Of a stretch of 13,629 nt of DNA, positions 1 to 6,847 are shown in pieces; position 1 is the first letter of the stretch, and each line of letters begins with the position of its first letter. The notes below the pieces were generated by a model. The model did not search any database and was not told the DNA's origin. It was given only the letters and a program-made list of their open reading frames with translations. Source of the DNA: Streptococcus parasanguinis (GTDB lineage: Bacteria; Bacillota; Bacilli; Lactobacillales; Streptococcaceae); NCBI GenBank assembly GCA_018377375.1, contig JAGZZN010000053.1, forward strand, positions 1 through 13,629, written 5' to 3'. The position numbers and the translations under genes were made by a program.

Positions 1-1
1 G

Positions 2-35
2 CTTGGTTAACCGAGTGAGATGTTTTTCTTTATAT
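2..35 (+). promoter_or_regulatory. Possible hairpin with T-rich tail in the leuA leader
   Basis: Bases 2-15 form an inverted repeat, CTTGG-TTAA-CCGAG, with one G-T pair and a GGTTAACC core. A T-rich run (GTTTTTCTTT) follows about eight bases later. It could be the end of an attenuator or terminator in the leu leader, because leucine operons are often attenuated. However, the stem is short, the T run is not adjacent, and the upstream leader is outside the window. No T-box core motif is visible in the 61 bases present. Confidence 0.2.
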
Positions 36-61
36 CCACTACATAGAAATGAGGAGACCCT

Positions 62-1624
62 ATGCGTAAAGTTGAATTTTTAGATACCAGCCTTCGGGAC
101 GGTGAACAGACTCCAGGAGTTAATTTCTCTATCAAAGAAAAAATTGCCATTGCTAAACAATTGGAAAAATGGGGTATTTCTGCTATTGAAGCAGGTTTTC
201 CTGCAGCTAGTCCGGATTCCTTCACTGCTGTTCAAGAGATTGCCAAGGTCTTGACCAAGACAGCCGTGACAGGTTTGGCCCGTTCTGTCAAATCAGATAT
301 TGACGCTTGTTATGAAGCCTTGAAGGATGCTAAGTATCCGCAAATTCACGTCTTTATCGCAACCAGTCCGATTCACCGGGAGTTTAAACTCAACAAGACC
401 AAGGAAGAAATTCTTGAAGCGATCAAAGAGCACGTTTCTTACGCTCGCTCAAAATTTGAGATTGTTGAATTCTCACCCGAAGATGCGACTCGGACAGAAT
501 TGGATTTCCTCTTGCAAGTCGTACAGACTGCAGTCGATGCTGGTGCTAGCTACATCAATATTCCTGATACAGTTGGTTTCACGACACCAGCAGAGTATGG
601 TGCCATTTTCAAATACTTGATTGACCATGTCAAGACAGACCGCGAGATTATCTATTCCCCTCATTGCCATGATGACCTAGGAATGGCCGTGGCCAATAGC
701 CTCGCTGCTGTTAAAAATGGTGCCCGTCGTGTCGAAGGAACCATTAATGGGATCGGGGAGCGGGCCGGCAATGCGGCACTTGAAGAAGTAGCAGTTGCTC
801 TCAATATTCGCGAAGACTATTTCCAAGTGGAAAGTCCGATTGTCCTTAATGAAACCATCAACACTTCTGAGTTGGTCTCTCGGTACTCTGGTATTCCAAT
901 TCCTAAAAACAAGGCGGTTGTTGGTGGCAATGCCTTCTCACACGAGTCTGGTATTCACCAAGACGGGGTTCTTAAAAATCCTCTTACCTACGAAATCATC
1001 ACCCCTGAGTTGGTGGGTGTTAAGAGCAATAGCCTCCCTCTTGGAAAATTGTCTGGTCGCCATGCCTTTGTCGAAAAACTGCATGAGTTGGGACTGGAAT
1101 TTACAGAAGAAGACGTCAAGCCATTGTTTGCTAAGTTCAAATCTCTGGCAGACAAGAAACACGAGATCACAGATGCCGATATCCGCGCCCTTGTTGCCGG
1201 TACAGCAGTGGAAAATCCAGAAGGATTCCAATTTAACGATCTCCGCTTAACCACCAATGCAGATGAAACGATTACAGCGGCGGTTAGCCTCAGCAATGAA
1301 GAAGGGGAAGTGCTTGAATTCCTTGCCAATGGTCAAGGGTCGGTTGAAGCGATCTTTAATGCGATTGATAAATTCTTCAACCAAACGGTTCGCTTGACCT
1401 CATACAATATCGATGCAGTGACTGATGGGATCGATGCCCAAGCCCGTGTCTTGGTATCCGTGGAAAATGTTGATACCGATACGATTTTCAATGCCTCTGG
1501 TTTGGACTTTGACGTATTGAAAGCCTCTGCCATCGCTTATATCAATGCTAACACGCTGGTTCAAAAAGAGAATGCGGGTGAGATGGGACGAGCTGTCTCC
1601 TACCGTGATCTTCCACAAGCCTAA
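62..1624 (+). CDS. leuA: 2-isopropylmalate synthase LeuA
   Basis: This is the committed enzyme of leucine synthesis. It condenses 2-ketoisovalerate with acetyl-CoA to give 2-isopropylmalate in the cytoplasm. The 520-residue length fits the long bacterial LeuA1 type. The catalytic TIM barrel shows the LRDGEQ motif near the N terminus (Arg12, Asp13), the metal site HCHDD (His201, His203), and GIGERAGNAALEE with Asn237. The linker motif SGIHQDGVLKNP comes next, and the last ~130 residues form the LeuA allosteric domain, where leucine binds for feedback inhibition in this family. The ATG is preceded by GAGGAG at 51-56, and the N-terminal motif starts at residue 8, which fixes the start. It is the first gene of leuA-leuB-DUF1294-leuC-leuD. 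No AGA or AGG arginine codons were noticed, which suggests a well-adapted core gene. Confidence 0.97.
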   Translation: MRKVEFLDTSLRDGEQTPGVNFSIKEKIAIAKQLEKWGISAIEAGFPAASPDSFTAVQEIAKVLTKTAVTGLARSVKSDIDACYEALKDAKYPQIHVFIATSPIHREFKLNKTKEEILEAIKEHVSYARSKFEIVEFSPEDATRTELDFLLQVVQTAVDAGASYINIPDTVGFTTPAEYGAIFKYLIDHVKTDREIIYSPHCHDDLGMAVANSLAAVKNGARRVEGTINGIGERAGNAALEEVAVALNIREDYFQVESPIVLNETINTSELVSRYSGIPIPKNKAVVGGNAFSHESGIHQDGVLKNPLTYEIITPELVGVKSNSLPLGKLSGRHAFVEKLHELGLEFTEEDVKPLFAKFKSLADKKHEITDADIRALVAGTAVENPEGFQFNDLRLTTNADETITAAVSLSNEEGEVLEFLANGQGSVEAIFNAIDKFFNQTVRLTSYNIDAVTDGIDAQARVLVSVENVDTDTIFNASGLDFDVLKASAIAYINANTLVQKENAGEMGRAVSYRDLPQA

Positions 1625-1636
1625 GAGGAACTGAAT

Positions 1637-2674
1637 ATGACAAAGAAAATTGTAACACTTGCAGGAGATGGGATTGGCCCTGAGATCATGGCAGCTGGAC
1701 TAGAGGTCCTTGCAGCCGTCGCTCCCAAAATCGGCTTTGATTATAGTCTAGAAGACAAACCTTTTGGGGGTGCTGGAATTGATGCCGCTGGCCACCCACT
1801 TCCCCAAGATACTCTAAAAGCAGCTAAAGGAGCGGATGCTATTCTTCTCGCAGCCATCGGAAGTCCTGAGTATGATAATGCTCCTGTTCGTCCAGAACAA
1901 GGCTTGCTCGCTATTCGCAAGGAATTAAATCTCTTTGCCAATATTCGTCCTGTACGGATTTTTGACGCCTTGAAACACTTGTCTCCTTTAAAACCCGAGC
2001 GTACCGAGGGGGTCGACTTTGTAGTCGTGCGTGAATTGACAGGTGGGATTTACTTTGGAGAGCATATCTTGAAAGAAGATACAGCGCGCGATATCAATGA
2101 TTACAGTGCAGAAGAAATCCGTCGGATTATTCGCCAAGCCTTCAAGATCGCGCAAGGACGTAGCAAGAAAGTGACCAGTATCGATAAGCAAAATGTTCTG
2201 GCAACCTCTAAATTGTGGCGCCAAGTGGCAGAAGAAGTTGCCAAAGAATTTCCAGATGTGACCTTGGAGCACCAGCTTGTCGATAGTGCGGCCATGATCA
2301 TGATTACCAATCCAGCCCGCTTTGATGTCGTAGTGACAGAGAATCTATTCGGAGATATCTTATCTGACGAATCCAGCGTCCTTCCTGGAACACTAGGCGT
2401 GATGCCATCTGCTAGTCATTCTGACCAAGGACCAAGTATGTACGAACCGATTCATGGTTCAGCACCTGATATTGCTGGTCAAGGCATTGCCAATCCGATT
2501 TCTATGATCCTCTCTGTTGCCATGATGCTCCGAGACAGTTTTGGAGAAACAGCAGGTGCAGAAATGATCGAGGAAGCCGTCAATCAAACCTTGAATCAAG
2601 GAATCTTGACACGAGACCTAGGTGGTCAGGCTTCAACTGCAGAGATGACTGCAGCCATTATTGGAAATCTCTAA
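1637..2674 (+). CDS. leuB: 3-isopropylmalate dehydrogenase LeuB
   Basis: LeuB oxidatively decarboxylates 3-isopropylmalate to 2-ketoisocaproate using NAD+ and Mg2+/Mn2+, as a cytoplasmic homodimer. The 345 residues match the family. Visible signatures are the N-terminal GDGIGPEIM, the substrate loop VRELTGGIYFG, catalytic Lys184 in IDKQNVL, and metal-binding acids Asp216 (LVDSAAM), Asp240 and Asp244 (NLFGDILSDE). The NAD-binding motif is EPIHGSAPDIAG. The start is supported by AGAGGAA at 1624-1630 and by the N-terminal motif beginning at once. Only 12 bases separate it from leuA, so the two are co-transcribed. The next gene begins one base after this stop codon. Confidence 0.97.
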   Translation: MTKKIVTLAGDGIGPEIMAAGLEVLAAVAPKIGFDYSLEDKPFGGAGIDAAGHPLPQDTLKAAKGADAILLAAIGSPEYDNAPVRPEQGLLAIRKELNLFANIRPVRIFDALKHLSPLKPERTEGVDFVVVRELTGGIYFGEHILKEDTARDINDYSAEEIRRIIRQAFKIAQGRSKKVTSIDKQNVLATSKLWRQVAEEVAKEFPDVTLEHQLVDSAAMIMITNPARFDVVVTENLFGDILSDESSVLPGTLGVMPSASHSDQGPSMYEPIHGSAPDIAGQGIANPISMILSVAMMLRDSFGETAGAEMIEEAVNQTLNQGILTRDLGGQASTAEMTAAIIGNL

Positions 2675-2675
2675 G

Positions 2676-2954
2676 ATGACTTGGAGTGATCGCTGTTTAG
2701 TTGTTATTGCTATTTGGAATAGTATCGTATTTCTGACCTATGGTTTAGATAAACGAAAAGCTATCCAAAACAGGTGGCGGATTCCTGAAAAGGTCCTGTT
2801 ACTCGAGAGCTGGCTGCTTGGTGGATTCGGAGCTCTACTAGGTGGATATCTCTTTCACCACAAGGTGCGGAAATGGTATTTTCAAGCTACCTGGTGGGGG
2901 AGTAGCCTTCTTTTAGCAGGTGCCCTCTTTCTAATCCTTCAATGGATTTCCTAA
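2676..2954 (+). CDS. Small DUF1294-family membrane protein in the leu operon
   Basis: This 92-residue protein matches the DUF1294 pattern: YGLDK (Asp25, Lys26), WRIPE (34-38), LLGG (47-50) and the basic HHKVRK (61-66). Three hydrophobic segments at about 6-23, 40-60 and 72-90 make it an integral membrane protein with a likely cytoplasmic basic loop. No biochemical function is established for the family that I know of. I chose the ATG one base after the leuB stop. An in-frame TTG lies 15 bases upstream inside leuB, but neither site has a clear ribosome site, so translation is probably coupled to termination on leuB. Its place between leuB and leuC means co-expression with leucine synthesis. 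A link to branched-chain metabolite transport or sensing is only speculation. Confidence 0.88.
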   Translation: MTWSDRCLVVIAIWNSIVFLTYGLDKRKAIQNRWRIPEKVLLLESWLLGGFGALLGGYLFHHKVRKWYFQATWWGSSLLLAGALFLILQWIS

Positions 2955-2978
2955 CAACAAGATAAATGGAGAAAGACG

Positions 2979-4361
2979 ATGAGTGGAAAATCTATCTTTG
3001 ATAAACTTTGGGATCGCCACGTGATTACAGGAGTGGAAGGGCAACCCCAACTCATGTATGTGGACCAACACTACATCCACGAAGTGACGAGCCCGCAAGC
3101 CTTTCAAGGATTACGGGATGCAGGACGCAAGGTCCGACGTCCTGATTTAACCTTTGGAACCTTTGATCACAATGTTCCAACGGTCAATATTTTTGATATT
3201 CGAGATGTGATTTCAAAAGCCCAGATTGATAAATTAGCTGAGAATGTGGTGGACTTTGGGATTGATCATGCTGCCCATGGTTCTGCTAAGCAAGGAATCG
3301 TTCATATGGTGGGCCCTGAAACCGGTCGGACCCAGCCTGGGAAATTTATTGTCTGTGGAGACAGCCATACCGCAACCCATGGAGCCTTTGGAGCCATTGC
3401 CTTTGGGATTGGAACCAGTGAAGTGGAGCATGTCTTTGCCACCCAAACCATCTGGCAAGTCAAACCAAAGAAAATGTTGGTTGAATTCACCGGAACCCCA
3501 CAAAAAGGGATCTATTCAAAGGATTACATCCTAGCTTTGATAGCGCGCTACGGTGTTGCTTGTGGAGTTGGCTATGTCGTAGAGTATCGGGGAGAAGCAA
3601 TTGATCGCTTGACCATGGAAGAACGCATGACCATCTGTAACATGTCGATCGAGTTCGGGTCCAAAATGGGGATCATGAATCCAGATGAGACGACCTTTGA
3701 CTACCTCCGAGGACGCGAATGTGTGCCAGATGATTTTGAGGACGCAGTAGCTGATTGGAAGACTCTGGTCAGTGATGACGATGCCGTTTATGACAAGGTC
3801 ATCCGTATGGATGTATCTGAACTAGCTCCGATGGTGACTTGGGGGACCAATCCTTCTATGGGAGTGGACTTTGAGACACCCTTCCCAGAGATTCGGGACA
3901 TGAATGATGAACGAGCATATCATTATATGGATTTAGAACCTGGTCAAAAACCAGCAGACATTGAATTGGGTTATATCTTTATCGGTTCCTGTACCAATGC
4001 GCGTCTCAGTGATTTAGAGCTAGCGGCCAAGTTTGTGAAAGGCAAAAAAATCGCGCCCAACTTAACAGCCATTGTCGTACCTGGCTCTCGTCCAGTCAAG
4101 CAAGCCGCTGAAAAGTTGGGCTTGGATCAAATCTTTATGGATGCAGGCTTTGAATGGCGTGATCCAGGCTGCTCCATGTGTCTCGGAATGAACCCAGACA
4201 AGGTGCCGGATGGCGTCCACTGTGCCTCTACTAGCAATCGAAACTTTGAAGACCGTCAAGGATTTGGAGCCAAGACCCATCTATGTAGCCCAGCAATGGC
4301 CGCTGCAGCAGCAATCGCTGGTCGCTTTGTCGATGTGCGCCAATTGCCAGAAGTCGAGTAA
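2979..4361 (+). CDS. leuC: 3-isopropylmalate dehydratase large subunit LeuC
   Basis: LeuC is the aconitase-like large subunit. With LeuD it isomerises 2-isopropylmalate to 3-isopropylmalate. Its 460 residues are the usual length. The three cysteines that bind the [4Fe-4S] cluster are visible: Cys338 in GSCTNARLSDLE, and Cys398 and Cys401 in DPGCSMCLGMN. The N-terminal DKLWDRHVI and the CGDSHTATHGAFGAIAFG block are also typical. The ATG has GGAGAAAG at 2968-2975 at good spacing. It follows the DUF1294 gene by 24 bases and precedes leuD by 11, as expected for subunits made together. Confidence 0.97.
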   Translation: MSGKSIFDKLWDRHVITGVEGQPQLMYVDQHYIHEVTSPQAFQGLRDAGRKVRRPDLTFGTFDHNVPTVNIFDIRDVISKAQIDKLAENVVDFGIDHAAHGSAKQGIVHMVGPETGRTQPGKFIVCGDSHTATHGAFGAIAFGIGTSEVEHVFATQTIWQVKPKKMLVEFTGTPQKGIYSKDYILALIARYGVACGVGYVVEYRGEAIDRLTMEERMTICNMSIEFGSKMGIMNPDETTFDYLRGRECVPDDFEDAVADWKTLVSDDDAVYDKVIRMDVSELAPMVTWGTNPSMGVDFETPFPEIRDMNDERAYHYMDLEPGQKPADIELGYIFIGSCTNARLSDLELAAKFVKGKKIAPNLTAIVVPGSRPVKQAAEKLGLDQIFMDAGFEWRDPGCSMCLGMNPDKVPDGVHCASTSNRNFEDRQGFGAKTHLCSPAMAAAAAIAGRFVDVRQLPEVE

Positions 4362-4372
4362 AAGGAGGAATC

Positions 4373-4963
4373 ATGGAGAAGTTTACCATTTATACAGGGA
4401 CAACGGTTCCCTTGATGAACGATAATATTGATACCGACCAAATCCTCCCCAAACAATTCTTGAAGTTGATTGATAAAAAAGGTTTTGGTAAATACCTCAT
4501 GTATGCTTGGCGCTACTTGGATGACCAGTACACTGAGGATACGGATTTTATCTTTAACAAGCCAGAATACCGCCAGGCGACCATTTTGATTACTGGTGAC
4601 AATTTTGGGGCTGGTTCCTCTCGGGAGCACGCAGCCTGGGCTTTGGCAGATTATGGTTTTAAGGTCGTTATCGCCGGATCCTTCGGAGATATACATTACA
4701 ATAATGAGCTCAATAATGGCATGCTTCCGATTGTCCAACCGCTAGAAGTTCGTCAAAAATTGGCAAGCTTGAAGCCGACAGATCCAGTGACGGTGGACTT
4801 GGAAGAGCAGAAAATCATCTCACCTGTTGGAGAGTTTTGCTTTGAGATCGACCAAGATTGGAAGCATAAATTGCTCAATGGGTTGGATGATATCGGGATT
4901 ACGCTTCAGTACGAAGACTTGATCGCAGCATATGAGAAGAATCGGCCAGCTTACTGGCAATGA
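4373..4963 (+). CDS. leuD: 3-isopropylmalate dehydratase small subunit LeuD
   Basis: LeuD is the swivel-domain subunit that completes the LeuC active site. At 196 residues it is the normal size. The N-terminal PLMNDNIDTDQILPKQFL and the GDNFGAGSSREHAAWAL block (the conserved GSSREH substrate loop) identify it. An almost ideal ribosome site, AAGGAGGAA at 4362-4370, lies just before the ATG, the best in this operon. The gene ends with in-frame tandem stops TGA TAA. No intrinsic terminator is visible in the 98 bases downstream, so some leu transcripts may run on into the YrdC-family gene. Confidence 0.97.
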   Translation: MEKFTIYTGTTVPLMNDNIDTDQILPKQFLKLIDKKGFGKYLMYAWRYLDDQYTEDTDFIFNKPEYRQATILITGDNFGAGSSREHAAWALADYGFKVVIAGSFGDIHYNNELNNGMLPIVQPLEVRQKLASLKPTDPVTVDLEEQKIISPVGEFCFEIDQDWKHKLLNGLDDIGITLQYEDLIAAYEKNRPAYWQ

Positions 4964-4985
4964 TAAAATTGTATACTTAATTACG

Positions 4986-5000
4986 AATTTTCTGAAAATA
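4986..5000. promoter_or_regulatory. CodY box upstream of the YrdC-family gene
   Basis: AATTTTCTGAAAATA matches the published CodY operator consensus AATTTTCWGAAAATT at 14 of 15 positions; only the last base differs. CodY is the GTP- and branched-chain-amino-acid-sensing repressor of low-GC Gram-positives. The box ends two bases before the -35 hexamer at 5003-5008, and its centre is about 45 bases before the predicted transcription start. That position suits control of the promoter. It could also roadblock readthrough from leuD. Confidence 0.72.
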
Positions 5001-5002
5001 TA

Positions 5003-5031
5003 TTGAAATTGAGACTAGTTTTTGATACAAT
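5003..5031 (+). promoter_or_regulatory. Sigma-A promoter of the YrdC-family gene
   Basis: TTGAAA (5003-5008), a 17-base spacer, then TACAAT (5026-5031): five of six matches at each hexamer with ideal spacing. Transcription should start near 5038, giving a leader of about 24 bases that carries the ribosome site. It is the only good promoter between leuD and the next gene. Confidence 0.75.
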
Positions 5032-5061
5032 ACTAAAAAGAATAGAAAAGGAAAGAGACTT

Positions 5062-5847
5062 ATGACAAAACACATTCAATGGGACGGACAACTTTCACAA
5101 GAAGGATTTGATATTTTGAAAGGAGAGGGTGGCTGTATCGTTTGCCCTACAAAAGTTGGCTACATCATCATGACCAGTGACAAGGCTGGATTGGAACGGA
5201 AGTTCGAAGCCAAAGTACGCAACCGCAACAAACCAGGTGTTGTTCTTTGTGGAAGCATGGATGAACTCCGCGCTCTTGCTCAATTGAATCCTGAAATCGA
5301 AGCCTTCTACCAAAAACATTGGGATGAAGATATTTTGCTTGGTTGTATCCTTCCTTGGCGCGAAGATGCTTATGCAAAATTGCAAGCTTTCGGAGATGGA
5401 CGTGAAGAACTCATGACAGACGTTCGTGGAACCAGCTGTTTTGTCATCAAATTTGGTAAAGCTGGTGAGCAAATCGCCAAAGAAATGTGGGAAAAAGAAG
5501 GCAAGATGGTTTACGCATCTTCAGCTAACCCTTCCGGTAAAGGAAACCGCGGGAAAGTCGAAGGAATCGGTGAGCGCATCGAAGGTGCTGTGGACTTGGT
5601 CATCGAAGCCGACGATTATGTAGCTTCTATCCAACCAGACAAGACCATTGAAACGCGCTATGAACAAGGTGTGATGGTTTCTATGGTGGATGCAGAAGGT
5701 AAACTGATCCCAGAACAAGGAGCAGGCAGCCGTTCTGTCAATACTTGTCCAGTCGTCATCCGTAAAGGATTGGATATCGATAAGATCATGATGCACTTAT
5801 CTGATCATTTCAACTCTTGGAACTACCGCCAAGGGGAATACTATTAA
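5062..5847 (+). CDS. YrdC/YciO-family (Sua5-like) protein, function uncertain
   Basis: This 261-residue protein has the YrdC fold signatures: PTKVGY at 29-34, the basic cluster KVRNRNKP at 51-58 (Lys51, Arg53, like the KxR nucleotide/tRNA motif), and SSANPSG at 153-159 (Ser154, Asn156). In TsaC/Sua5 these bind ATP, threonine and bicarbonate to make threonylcarbamoyl-AMP for tRNA t6A. It is longer than TsaC (about 190-200) and lacks a full C-terminal Sua5 domain. From general knowledge, streptococci carry another Sua5-type gene elsewhere, so this is more likely a YciO-like paralog with another role. Ribosome site AAAAGGAAAG is at 5046-5055. It has its own promoter, a CodY box and a terminator, so it is a single-gene unit. 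CodY control suggests a link to amino-acid supply, but no substrate can be assigned. Confidence 0.85.
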   Translation: MTKHIQWDGQLSQEGFDILKGEGGCIVCPTKVGYIIMTSDKAGLERKFEAKVRNRNKPGVVLCGSMDELRALAQLNPEIEAFYQKHWDEDILLGCILPWREDAYAKLQAFGDGREELMTDVRGTSCFVIKFGKAGEQIAKEMWEKEGKMVYASSANPSGKGNRGKVEGIGERIEGAVDLVIEADDYVASIQPDKTIETRYEQGVMVSMVDAEGKLIPEQGAGSRSVNTCPVVIRKGLDIDKIMMHLSDHFNSWNYRQGEYY

Positions 5848-5854
5848 GAAACAG

Positions 5855-5885
5855 AAAAAAGCATTCCATTTGGGATGCTTTTTTT
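5855..5885 (+). terminator. Intrinsic terminator after the YrdC-family gene
   Basis: An A-run and GCATTCC (5855-5867), a four-base loop ATTT, then GGGATGC plus TTTTTTT (5872-5885) form a 13-bp hairpin with one G-T pair and a U tract. It begins eight bases after the stop codon and separates this gene from the next promoter. Confidence 0.9.
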
Positions 5886-5901
5886 GTGAAAGGTTAAAAG
5901 A

Positions 5902-5910
5902 TGGTATAAT
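5902..5910 (+). promoter_or_regulatory. Extended -10 promoter of the tandem paralog unit
   Basis: TGGTATAAT is a perfect extended -10 (TGnTATAAT). The region where a -35 should lie, about 5882-5887, falls in the T tract of the preceding terminator and is poor, which is common for extended -10 promoters. Start predicted near 5917, giving about 30 bases of leader before the first ATG. Confidence 0.7.
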
Positions 5911-5946
5911 AGAGTCAAACAATGTTCCATTAGAAGAGGAGTTAGT

Positions 5947-6312
5947 ATGGTCTCCAGAAAAGCATTTATCGATAAAGCCAATCAGGAAGGTTTTTCCTTC
6001 AACATCCAAATCCCATGGTGGACGTACAATAACTTCAAGTCATTAGTTTGGAGAAAAAGGCTCTCTGAGGAGCAAGTCTATCAGATCTTTCTTTTACTTT
6101 GTAGAGAGGTAGAAGACCGGCAAATGCAGGCAGTAGCCGATAAGAGAAAGTATCAGACCGGATTTTATGTAGCTGCATGCAATGGTCGCGAATTTCGCTT
6201 TGAGTTTGCTTTTAAAAAGAACCAAGAACTAAGAGTTTATAATCTATTTGAGACCGTCAATGGTCGTAAGAAACTCACCCTGATGGACCTGCTTGATTAC
6301 ATAATGGATTGA
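5947..6312 (+). CDS. Conserved-looking protein of unknown function, paralog A
   Basis: I do not recognise this 121-residue protein. It is soluble-looking and basic, with no signal peptide or membrane segment. Features shared with the next gene are the start M[VI]SR.AF, NQEGFSF (12-18), SEE.[VL]YQ (40-46), the strongly conserved NGREFRFEF (79-87), and ETVNGRKK near the C terminus (102-109). Alternating residues in NGREFRFEF suggest a beta strand. GAGGAG at 5936-5941 lies five bases from the ATG. Arginine is coded mostly by AGA/AGG (about 6 of 10), whereas leuA uses CGN only, which hints at recent acquisition or low expression. It has its own promoter just upstream, and paralog B follows after 56 bases. 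Confidence 0.8.
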   Translation: MVSRKAFIDKANQEGFSFNIQIPWWTYNNFKSLVWRKRLSEEQVYQIFLLLCREVEDRQMQAVADKRKYQTGFYVAACNGREFRFEFAFKKNQELRVYNLFETVNGRKKLTLMDLLDYIMD

Positions 6313-6368
6313 CTGTGTATAGAAACAATAAGGGTTCACTAAAGATTGATAAAAGAAAGAGTGGTTCT

Positions 6369-6779
6369 ATGATTTCAAGAGATGCATTTTTAGAAAGAAT
6401 CAATCAGGAGGGCTTCTCATTTAGCATTGAAATTCCTCGCAGAAATTTTTCGGATTTTACATCATTAGTTCGGAGAAGAAGAATTTCAGAAGAAGACCTC
6501 TATCAGCTGTTTTATAACTATTGTCAAGAACTAGAAAACTGTTTGAAAGAAGCAGGGGAGAAACGACGCTTGCTCTTCAATAAGTTTCCAGTTAGCCCCG
6601 TTCATGATAAATATAAAACGAAATTTGATACAGTGGCACCCAACGGACGCGAATTCCGCTTTGAGTTTGTATTTAGCAATGACAATCGTTTAAAAGTTTA
6701 TCACCTTATCGAAACGGTTAATGGTCGTAGGAAAAAAACACCTATGGAAATACTGATGGACTTGGTTGACGCCTTATAA
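6369..6779 (+). CDS. Conserved-looking protein of unknown function, paralog B
   Basis: This 136-residue protein is a tandem paralog of the preceding gene, roughly half identical by eye over the first 56 residues (about 30 identities). It carries the same NQEGFSF, SEEDLYQLF, NGREFRFEF (92-100) and ETVNGRRKK (115-123) blocks, and about 13 extra residues (~68-82) in the middle. It is basic, with an RRRR run at 35-38. I place the start at the ATG because it aligns with paralog A. An in-frame TTG lies 60 bases upstream, overlapping the previous stop, but would add an unrelated tail without a ribosome site. The GAAAGAG stretch before the ATG is only a weak ribosome site. About 7 of 15 arginine codons are AGA/AGG. 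It is probably co-transcribed with paralog A and ends at the terminator at 6818-6847. Function unknown. Confidence 0.8.
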   Translation: MISRDAFLERINQEGFSFSIEIPRRNFSDFTSLVRRRRISEEDLYQLFYNYCQELENCLKEAGEKRRLLFNKFPVSPVHDKYKTKFDTVAPNGREFRFEFVFSNDNRLKVYHLIETVNGRRKKTPMEILMDLVDAL

Positions 6780-6817
6780 TGAGAATCTGTTCATAAATAA
6801 AACTGTAGTCCAATCAA

Positions 6818-6847
6818 AAAAAACTAGAGTATGCGCTCTAGTTTTTT
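6818..6847. terminator. Bidirectional terminator between paralog B and plsY
   Basis: AAAAAACTAGAG (6818-6829), a six-base loop, then CTCTAGTTTTTT (6836-6847) is a perfect 12-bp inverted repeat. It has a T run on the + strand and, read on the - strand, also ends in T. It serves both convergent units. The plsY stop codon (TAG on the - strand, 6838-6840) lies inside the right arm, so the plsY coding end is part of the hairpin. Confidence 0.88.

Noticed and set aside
2661..2675. TTG start for the DUF1294 gene inside leuB
   Set aside because: No ribosome site, and the ATG one base after the leuB stop is a better fit for coupled translation.
4256..4738. 160-codon open frame on the - strand across the leuC/leuD junction
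   Set aside because: It is antisense to two certain genes, has no ribosome site or recognisable motifs, and follows from their codon bias.
6309..6368. TTG start for paralog B
   Set aside because: It would add 20 residues absent from paralog A; the ATG at 6369 aligns with the start of paralog A.
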